Source: an uncultured Collinsella sp.
Lineage (GTDB): Bacteria; Actinomycetota; Coriobacteriia; Coriobacteriales; Coriobacteriaceae
DNA: 12,160 nucleotides
Assembly: GCA_958419975.1 (NCBI GenBank)
Contig: CATZIG010000039.1
Span: forward strand, 1 to 12,160
Reading direction: 5' to 3'
This document shows, one piece after another, positions 7,162-12,160 of this stretch. The translations under genes were made by a program, and so were the position numbers. How positions within the stretch are numbered: position 1 is the stretch's first letter; each line of letters opens with the position of its first letter. The notes beneath the pieces were generated by a model. It ran no database searches. It saw only the letters and a list, made by a program, of their open reading frames with translations, and had not been told where the DNA came from.

Positions 7162-7410
7162 TTACACCAGCTTCACGGAGCCGACGGAGTTGTGGTCGGC
7201 CTCGATGGCTTCCTCGTAGCCCTCGAGCGCGTCATGCGCCTCGTGCAGCGCGGCCATGGCGGCCTCGAGCTTGGCGCCGATGCGCTCCATGTCAAAATTC
7301 TCGGTCGCATGCAGCAACTGATGGCTCCACTCATGAGCGAGCTCGATGGTGTCGTCGACCTGTTTGACGCTCATGGCAAGCTGGCTCATGTTCATTCCAA
7401 CATCATGCAT
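7162..7410 (-). CDS. small His-rich helical protein of unknown function, coupled to nikR
   Basis: I do not recognise a family for this 82-residue protein. It is predicted to be almost wholly helical and acidic, with no signal peptide or membrane segment, so probably cytoplasmic. Histidines are numerous and regularly placed: H26, H30 and H34 fall on one helix face (i, i+4, i+8), H56 and H59 lie on a second helix, and H2 and H73 lie near the ends. There is no cysteine. An AAGGAG site eight bases before the ATG makes it a convincing gene. Its stop codon is one base before the nikR start, so the two form a coupled unit. A nickel-binding or nickel-trafficking role is an inference from context and histidine pattern only. 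Confidence 0.85.
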   Translation of the reverse strand: MHDVGMNMSQLAMSVKQVDDTIELAHEWSHQLLHATENFDMERIGAKLEAAMAALHEAHDALEGYEEAIEADHNSVGSVKLV

Positions 7411-7481
7411 GGGAAATCTCCTTTTGTATGGGGCAGTTCAGTGGTTCAGATTTTACTACGCCCGCTCTGCGCACAGCTGCA

Positions 7482-7520
7482 TAAGAAAACGGGTACGAGT
7501 CTGTGCGACCCGCACCCGTT
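7482..7520 (-). terminator. rho-independent terminator for trxA
   Basis: On the minus strand AACGGGTGCGGGTC (7520-7507) pairs with GACTCGTACCCGTT (7501-7488) around the loop GCACA and is followed by TTCTTAT. Two of the 14 pairs are G-U only in minus-strand RNA and would be A-C mismatches on the plus strand, which fixes the direction. It lies about 110 bases after the trxA stop and upstream of the small His-rich gene, separating the trxA transcript from the nikR unit. Confidence 0.8.
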
Positions 7521-7631
7521 CACTGGGGGCTGTTTGTGACTACCATACTATCCGTGGTTGCACTCGGTGCATCCAGAAGTCCGGCGAGCGGTGCAAAAGC
7601 GCTCATAGACGGCGGGTAAGTAACAAGCGTA

Positions 7632-7952
7632 TTACAGATGCTTTTCCAGCAGCGCCTGCAGCCTCGCCTTGGGCAGAGCGCCAACTGAGCGGTCAATCTC
7701 CTCGCCGTTCTTAAACACAATCAGCGTGGGGATGCTCATGACGCCATACTTCATGGCCAGGTCCTGGTTGTCGTCGACGTTGCACTTGGCAACGGCGAGC
7801 TTGCCCGCCAGCTCATCGGCAACCTCGTCAACGATGGGCGAGAGGGATCGACAGGGCCCGCACCACGGTGCCCAAAAATCGACCAGCACGGGCAGGCTGT
7901 CGTTAACGATGGAATCGAAGTTCTCGGGGGTAATCTGATTAATGTCAGCCAT
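7632..7952 (-). CDS. trxA: thioredoxin
   Basis: This is a typical 106-residue cytoplasmic thioredoxin that reduces protein disulfides using electrons from thioredoxin reductase. The active site WAPWCGPC gives C31 and C34, the buried acid is D25 in LVDFWA, and the cis-proline loop is SIPTL with P75. I chose the ATG at 7952 because it has a GGAGG site six bases upstream and matches family length; the frame stays open upstream to 8036 but those codons are not conserved-looking. It is divergent from the plus-strand gene at 8089, with 136 bp between them, and is followed by its own terminator. Confidence 0.97.
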   Translation of the reverse strand: MADINQITPENFDSIVNDSLPVLVDFWAPWCGPCRSLSPIVDEVADELAGKLAVAKCNVDDNQDLAMKYGVMSIPTLIVFKNGEEIDRSVGALPKARLQALLEKHL

Positions 7953-8054
7953 GGTGACCTCCATAATGCGACGCGGCTCGGCCGCGTAAAACTCAGTACG
8001 ACCGTGCTTATACCCAGCCGCCCGCAAAGCAACCACTCGCGGGCAGCTCTTTTA

Positions 8055-8060
8055 TATAAT
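8055..8060 (+). promoter_or_regulatory. perfect -10 box upstream of the glycosylase-like gene
   Basis: TATAAT matches the sigma-70-type consensus exactly and sits 28 bases before the chosen ATG, giving a short leader that holds the GGAGAG binding site. No convincing -35 hexamer is seen 16-18 bases upstream. This position also argues against the earlier ATG at 8059, which overlaps the box. Confidence 0.5.
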
Positions 8061-8088
8061 GGTGGGCACGCAAACGATTGGAGAGCGC

Positions 8089-8664
8089 ATGTCCACGTCA
8101 CAAAGCCAGAAAAAAGAAGCTATCGCCCAGGCGGCCGAGCAGGAGCTCACATCGCTTGCGGTCCGTGGCGTGCGTATTGCGGGCAACGCGTGCTCGCCGA
8201 TCGTGCTGGTCAAAGGCGATTTGGACGAGGCCGAGCGTTCGGGTGGCGAGCTTGCCGCCGGCCCGGATGGCGCGGCGTTGCGCAAAGCGCTTGGGGCCAT
8301 CGGCTACGCGCCCGAGGATTTTTGCGTGCTGGCAAGCGTCGCCGGCGTGGGTGACGGAGCGGTCGCGGTGGGCGAGACTCTGCCGTGCGAGCTGTTCCGC
8401 GAGGCGCTTGAGGCTTTGGACCCCGAGGCGGTGCTACTGCTCGACAACAACGCGGCTGACGCCATGCGCGAGACCTACGCCGATATGCTCGTGGCGATCG
8501 ATGACTTCGACACCGCCATGCTCAAGCCCGGCTTGGTCGCCCATGTGCAGGGTCGCCGCGTGCTCGCGCTCGACGGTTTTGAGGCGGCGCTCACTGACAA
8601 AGCCGCCAAGCAGCGCATGTGGGCATACATCAAGCAGCTGACCCCGGCAGCCGCGCCGCTGTAG
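8089..8664 (+). CDS. degenerate uracil-DNA-glycosylase-fold protein
   Basis: This 191-residue protein resembles family 4/5 uracil-DNA glycosylases in order and spacing, though catalytic positions are lost. IVLVKGDLDEAE (38-49) lies where the family has a V-GE-PG-E loop. GGELAAGPDGAALRKAL (52-68) corresponds to G-PFVG-AG-LL, followed by IGYAPEDFCV (71-80), like iGl-redvyi. AVLLLDNNAADAM (114-126) resembles the vivalG strand. LDGFEAALTDKAAKQRMWAY (161-180) corresponds to YHPsallr-K-W. The water-activating acid, the NxxK/RP motif, the HPS histidine and the iron-sulfur cysteines are not recognisable, so repair activity is doubtful. The start at 8089 has GGAGAG upstream. It is a single-gene unit converging with the sensor kinase. 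Assignment is by eye and could be wrong; otherwise it is a hypothetical protein. Confidence 0.55.
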   Translation: MSTSQSQKKEAIAQAAEQELTSLAVRGVRIAGNACSPIVLVKGDLDEAERSGGELAAGPDGAALRKALGAIGYAPEDFCVLASVAGVGDGAVAVGETLPCELFREALEALDPEAVLLLDNNAADAMRETYADMLVAIDDFDTAMLKPGLVAHVQGRRVLALDGFEAALTDKAAKQRMWAYIKQLTPAAAPL

Positions 8665-8728
8665 CGGATTGGCGCCGGCGAGCGATTGCCTGGCGGGCAA
8701 GGCGCGCCTCGAGATCGGCGCCGCACTT

Positions 8729-10007
8729 CTACATCACAGCGCGCAGCTCAAACCGATCGCCGTTAATGCGGAACTGACAGTTGCCGTTCATGCGCTCCAC
8801 GGCAAGTTTGATGCTCCTGGTGCCAAAGCCGTGGCCCGCATGCCGGGTCACGGGCATGCCATCGACCATGCGCGGCGCGCGGTCAAACGTGTTGGAAACT
8901 AACAGCAGCAGCTGGCCGTCCTCTAATCGCAGGTCAAAGTCGACGAATCGCTTTCCTTGGGGTGCGGCGCTTGCGGCGGTGATAGCGTTTTCCAAGGCAT
9001 TTGAGAGCACGCTAAACAGGTCGGCGTCACCTACGTGGATGGTTTCGGGTACGGCGGCGCGCAGGTTGGCGGTAATTGCCGTTTCTATTGATATCCGAGT
9101 TAAATGACGAAAGCGCGATGTTTACGGTCTCGTTGGCGCAGAAGCGGCGTACGGCGGTGCGATCGCCGGCTTCGCAGAGTTCATCGATGCGTTTGAGCGC
9201 CTCGTCGGTGTGGCCCTCCTCAATTAAAGCGGCCAGGCCGCGTAGGAAGTGGCGCATATCGTGGCGAAGAATCGACAGCTCGCGCCCAGATTGACGCCAA
9301 GCCTCGAGCTCTTTGATGGCGGCGTTGTCGCGGGTTTCGAGCATCCAGCGCTCTCGCTCGGCGGTTTCCTTTTCTTCGTATTCGCGCAGGTAAACGGCAA
9401 GAAACATAAGATAGAAGGCACAGAGCGCAAATGCCAAAAACTCAACCGTCACCACCGAGCCCGAGTGGAACAGCGTGGTGTAGACGTTGGTGGCATAGTC
9501 AAAGACGTAATAGACGAGCGGCAGGATTAAAAGGATGTCCAGCTCGGTGGTGCTTTTAATCGCCAAGCGCGGACCGATGTCGCCGGCCCAATGCATCAGG
9601 ACGGCAAAGACGGCGAGTGTGGTCGCGATGCGCGCCAGATAGTACGCGATCTGAGAATCGGTTGCGGCAAATGCGGCGATGCCCATCCAATTGCTGAACT
9701 GGCAGCTCAGATAGGCACTCGTAATACCGAGCACGGCAAGCAGCGGGCTCAGGCGGTAGCGCGCGCATAGGTAGACGGTAAGCGGCAGGTGCACGACGAG
9801 CGGATAGACCTGGCGGGCGAAAAGCTCGCCGCCGACGGCATTGGCGAGGCCAAATGCGCATCCGGTTACGGCACCGACCAGCACCAGTTCAAGCACATGA
9901 CGCCGGTTGATCTCGACACCGCACAGCGCCGCCGAGGCAAAGACGCCAAAGAGCAGCGTCGTGGCGTGGTGGATTGCCCAAAGGACCATTTCGACCGAGG
10001 AGACCAT
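8729..10007 (-). pseudogene. AgrC-like GHKL sensor histidine kinase, frameshifted
   Basis: The N-terminal frame (10007 to a stop at 9027) holds about six membrane segments (roughly residues 5-210), a charged coiled coil and the H-box LRHDMRHFLRG with phospho-acceptor H249. The ATPase half is in another frame ending at 8729: the N-box NALENAITAA and G-box GHGFGTRSIKL are intact. Continuity, including AITANLRAAVPETIHVGDAD before the N-box, requires skipping one base at about 9070-9115, so one base is extra relative to an intact gene. Joined, the protein would be about 425 residues, normal for the class. Its ATG overlaps the regulator stop by one base (TGATG), with GGGAG upstream. As read, the product lacks its ATP-binding half and should be inactive. 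A sequencing error is possible; otherwise this is a recent knockout or phase-variable state. AgrC relatives usually sense peptides. Confidence 0.85.
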
Positions 10008-10729
10008 CAGTGTCTCCCACCCTCAAAGCGCACCGCAAAGTAGGCGTCTTGGAATCCCTGCTTGCAGCTGCGCGACAGCGGGATGCACGCGCCCGAGCGC
10101 ATGACGATGTCCGTGCGGTCAAAGTGATCGATATTGCGCAGGTTGACCTGGTAGCTGCGGTGGCATTTAAAGAAGACCGCGTTTTGCTCCAAGCGGTCCT
10201 CGACGCTGCGGAACGACTCGAGTGCCTCGATATCGCGTCCGTCGCGCAGGTGGAAAACCACGTGCTTGTTGCGCGCCTCGGCATATTCGATGTCGGACAG
10301 GCGCAGGGCGTGGTAGCCAAAGGACGTTTTGATCACGAGCTCGTCGGTTGCCGCCGGGCGCATGCTCGAAAGCTCGTCGAGTAACTGCGCCAGGCGTTCG
10401 TAAGTCACGGGCTTGAGCAGGTAGTCGAAGGCGCGGACCTCGTAGGACTCCAGTGCAAACTCGGGCGATGAGGTGAGAAACACCAGGCGCACGGCGGTGT
10501 CGGCCTGGCGCAGTTCGCGTGCGGTGTCCATGCCGTTGACGAGCGGCATGATCATGTCGAGCAGAATGATGTCGGCGCGCGACGCGGCATGGCGCGCCAG
10601 CAGGTCCTCGCCACGCGTAACGAGCGCAACGTCGACCGCCGTGCCCGTCTCGCTCGACCAACGGTCGATCATTCGGTGCAGTCTATCTAGAAAAGCGACG
10701 TCATCGTCGCAGGCAATAATCTTGAGCAT
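10007..10729 (-). CDS. LytTR-family response regulator
   Basis: This 240-residue transcription factor has a receiver domain at 1-118 with acidic pocket D8-D10, phospho-acceptor D58 in LLDMIMP, T86 and K106 in LLKP. A LytTR DNA-binding domain follows at about 132-233, including KHVVFHLRDGRDI and FFKCHRSYQVNLRNI. AgrA, ComE and VirR have the same arrangement. The ATG has an AGGGGG site. It precedes and overlaps the sensor kinase by one base, so the pair is one operon and this protein is its cognate partner. With the kinase disrupted it may be inactive or driven by another kinase or small phosphodonors. I found no clear pair of LytTR direct repeats upstream. No AgrD-like peptide or AgrB-like processing gene is present in the window. 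Confidence 0.93.
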   Translation of the reverse strand: MLKIIACDDDVAFLDRLHRMIDRWSSETGTAVDVALVTRGEDLLARHAASRADIILLDMIMPLVNGMDTARELRQADTAVRLVFLTSSPEFALESYEVRAFDYLLKPVTYERLAQLLDELSSMRPAATDELVIKTSFGYHALRLSDIEYAEARNKHVVFHLRDGRDIEALESFRSVEDRLEQNAVFFKCHRSYQVNLRNIDHFDRTDIVMRSGACIPLSRSCKQGFQDAYFAVRFEGGRH

Positions 10730-10936
10730 TCGGCCCCCTTAAGTAGTTCGATTTTGCCACATCGGGTACGCGCCGCTTGCGGGGGTGCGGACCGTTTGCG
10801 CCCCACGGCGTGCAACTCGCGCCAAGCGGTATTGCGGTGGCGAAAGATGCCCCTTGCGCTACCGAAAGCCCGGCTAACCTCAGCTTGCCAGTTCGAAAAT
10901 GGACCTGCCATATGATTGAATCTTTATTTCAACTTT

Positions 10937-10980
10937 ACACCTAGGTTTACAGCTGTCTTGTCAGCTGTAAACCTAGGTGT
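10937..10980 (+). promoter_or_regulatory. 44-bp perfect palindrome, putative operator of nadA
   Basis: The 19-base arms 10937-10955 (ACACCTAGGTTTACAGCTG) and 10962-10980 are exact reverse complements around the centre TCTTGT. The right arm fills the spacer of the nadA promoter, the expected position for a repressor site. The inner CTGTCTTGTCAG resembles the TGTC-TTG-ACA style of niacin-responsive NiaR boxes, but I cannot confirm which regulator binds. The leader RNA could also form this stem if transcription starts further upstream. Confidence 0.7.
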
Positions 10981-10986
10981 CATACT
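10958..10986 (+). promoter_or_regulatory. nadA promoter
   Basis: The -35 box TTGTCA (10958-10963; five of six to consensus) and the -10 box CATACT (10981-10986) are separated by exactly 17 bases. The -35 lies in the centre of the palindrome and the spacer is its right arm. Transcription would begin near 10993, giving a leader of about 30 bases with a GAGGGG ribosome site before the nadA ATG. Confidence 0.6.
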
Positions 10987-11021
10987 AAAGCCCCAAGATT
11001 CGCCAAAAGAGAGGGGCCTTG

Positions 11022-12047
11022 ATGGCACAGAGCGCGAACATGGATGCGTCGGAGCTTGCACGCGATATCGCGGCCGGCCTGGCATCGGCAACGACGGCAA
11101 CGGAGCGTGCGGCACTGGTGCCCGCAGAGCTCGTCGAGGCCATTCAGCAACTAAAAACCCAACGTGACGCGGTGATCCTGGCGCACTATTACGTGGCGCC
11201 CGAGGTCCAAGCCGTTGCCGATTACGTCGGCGATAGCTTCTACCTGGCAAAGCTCGCCAAAAGCCTGCCGCAGCAGACCATCGTGTTGTGCGGCGTGGAG
11301 TTTATGGGCGAGAGCGCCAAGCTGCTCAATCCCACTAAGACCGTGCTGCTGCCCGAGCCGGGCGCGGACTGTCCCATGGCGCACATGGTCAAGCGCGAGA
11401 CGGTCGACGCGGCGCGCGCCGAGTACGGCGACGACCTGGCCGTGGTGTGCTACGTCAACTCCACGGTCGAGATCAAGAGCTGGAGCGACGTGTGCGTCAC
11501 CAGTTCCAACGCCGTTAAGATCGTGTCCGAGCTGCCGCAGCAGCATATTCTGTTCATTCCCGACCAAAACCTGGGACGCTTCGTAGCCGAGCAGGTGCCG
11601 CAAAAGCACGTCATCCTCAACAACGGCTACTGCCCGCGCCATCACATCATCACCGTCGAGCAGATCGTCGACGCGACGGAGGCCCACCCCGACGCGCTCG
11701 TGCTGGCGCACCCCGAGTGCAAGGCCGACGTCCTGGCCGAGGCCGACTACATCGGCTCCACCGCCGGCATCATCAAGTATGCCGAGGAGTCCGACGCGAG
11801 CGAGTTCATTATCGTGACGGTCCGCGGCGTGCTCTACGAGCTCGAGCGCCGCTGCCAGGGCACCGGCAAGAAGTTCTACTTCCCCGTGGTGCAGCCCACC
11901 TGCGTCAACATGGATCTCATCACGCTCGAAAAGCTCGTGCGCTGCCTGGAGACGGGCGAGGGCGAGGTGCAGATCGGCGTGTCGGACGAGGCTGCCGACC
12001 AGGCCAAACTCACGCTCGACCGCATGCTCGAGTACGCAGCACGCTAG
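11022..12047 (+). CDS. nadA: quinolinate synthase A
   Basis: NadA condenses iminoaspartate (made by NadB) with dihydroxyacetone phosphate to quinolinate, the precursor of NAD, using a [4Fe-4S] cluster with one open iron site. The three cluster cysteines are C117 in GADCPMAHM, C204 in GYCPRHH and C294 in PTCVNMD. Other family motifs are AHYYVAPEVQAVADYVGDS near 54-72, CGVEFMGESAKLLNP near 90-104, YVNSTVEIKSWSDVCVTSSNA near 144-164 in part, and IGSTAGII near 244. At 341 residues it has the length of the longer bacterial type. I chose the ATG at 11022, which has a GAGGGG site about six bases upstream; a TTG one codon earlier is in frame. nadB follows after 56 bp, so the two are probably an operon under the palindrome-linked promoter. 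Confidence 0.97.
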   Translation: MAQSANMDASELARDIAAGLASATTATERAALVPAELVEAIQQLKTQRDAVILAHYYVAPEVQAVADYVGDSFYLAKLAKSLPQQTIVLCGVEFMGESAKLLNPTKTVLLPEPGADCPMAHMVKRETVDAARAEYGDDLAVVCYVNSTVEIKSWSDVCVTSSNAVKIVSELPQQHILFIPDQNLGRFVAEQVPQKHVILNNGYCPRHHIITVEQIVDATEAHPDALVLAHPECKADVLAEADYIGSTAGIIKYAEESDASEFIIVTVRGVLYELERRCQGTGKKFYFPVVQPTCVNMDLITLEKLVRCLETGEGEVQIGVSDEAADQAKLTLDRMLEYAAR

Positions 12048-12051
12048 AACG

Positions 12052-12084
12052 ATGTGTCATGAGGGGCAGTCCCTTATGCCACAT
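12052..12084 (+). other. hairpin between nadA and nadB
   Basis: Arms 12052-12065 and 12071-12084 match at 12 of 14 positions (ATGTG, CAT and AGGG blocks) around the loop GCAGT, starting five bases after the nadA stop. There is no T run, so it is not a standard terminator. It could stabilise the nadA end of the message or hold a processing site. The nadB ribosome site starts about seven bases after it. Confidence 0.5.
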
Positions 12085-12103
12085 TACAAGGGAGAGGATT
12101 CCT

Positions 12104-12160
12104 GTGGAAACCAAACAATACCCCGACATGGAGTGCGACGTCGTTATTGCCGGCTGCGGC
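12104..12160 (+). CDS. nadB: L-aspartate oxidase, N-terminal fragment (runs off the window)
   Basis: NadB is the FAD enzyme that oxidises L-aspartate to iminoaspartate for NadA. Only 19 residues are visible (VETKQYPDMECDVVIAGCG, GTG start read as Met). The DVVIAGCG segment is the beginning of a Rossmann FAD-binding motif. A GGAGAGG site six bases before the GTG supports the start. The assignment rests on this motif plus its place directly after nadA; another flavoprotein is possible but much less likely. Confidence 0.8.
   Translation, partial: METKQYPDMECDVVIAGCG

Noticed and set aside
7520..7606. 28-codon minus-strand peptide ending exactly at the trxA terminator
   Set aside because: No ribosome site, and it is simply the 3' untranslated region of trxA; the stop-to-hairpin coincidence is not enough.
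7411..7631. Search for a NikR operator (GTATGA-N16-TCATAC type) upstream of the small His-rich gene
   Set aside because: GTATGG at 7435-7440 and CCATAC near 7543-7548 (complement of GTATGG) are far apart and not spaced as a site. No operator could be supported.
8665..8728. GGCGCCG / CGGCGCC inverted repeat between the convergent genes as a terminator
   Set aside because: The arms are short, about 40 bases apart, and have no T run on either strand.
10730..10936. LytTR direct-repeat binding sites upstream of the response regulator
   Set aside because: Only a single weak ACCGTTTG-like half site was seen, with no partner at the usual spacing.
1..12160. CRISPR array, tRNA or rRNA genes, prophage or intact insertion sequence
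   Set aside because: No regularly spaced identical repeats, cloverleaf-like sequence, rRNA core sequence or transposase/integrase frame was seen.

Overview
The window is GC-rich and densely packed. It looks like the chromosome of an anaerobic, gut-type actinobacterium of the class Coriobacteriia, most likely Collinsella or a close relative. That placement is an inference: it rests on the combination of a clustered hypF-C-D-E set, nikR, AgrC/LytTR-type signalling, a three-cysteine NadA followed by nadB, and structured intergenic repeats of a style I associate with that group. No rRNA, tRNA, CRISPR array, phage or intact insertion sequence was seen.

Layout. Positions 1-506 are mostly non-coding: a possible gene edge at 1-81, a very stable hairpin at 68-108, four degenerate tandem units at 180-269 and a cluster of palindromic units at about 310-465. 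From 507 to 7952 every gene is on the minus strand. In transcription order they are trxA, a small His-rich protein, nikR, hypF, hypC, hypD, hypE and a HAD-family phosphatase. From 8089 a plus-strand gene encodes a degenerate protein resembling uracil-DNA glycosylases. It converges on a minus-strand two-component pair: a LytTR response regulator, then an AgrC-like histidine kinase broken by a frameshift. At the right end nadA and the start of nadB run on the plus strand, behind a 44-bp palindrome that overlaps a good promoter.

How the genes fit together. HypF, C, D and E build and deliver the Fe(CN)2CO part of the [NiFe]-hydrogenase active site: HypF and HypE make the cyanide ligands, and HypC and HypD assemble the iron centre. 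NikR is the nickel-responsive repressor that normally matches nickel uptake to this need. It is preceded, with one base between the genes, by an unrecognised 82-residue protein with a regular histidine pattern, and NikR itself has an unusual His/Cys-rich N-terminal tail. The nickel-insertion genes hypA and hypB and the hydrogenase are not in the window. nadA and nadB make quinolinate for NAD synthesis, and the palindrome is a plausible niacin- or NAD-responsive operator.

Most worth a second look: the coupled His-rich protein plus His/Cys-tailed NikR, the frameshifted sensor kinase, the inactive-looking glycosylase paralogue, and large hairpins placed between genes of the hyp cluster.
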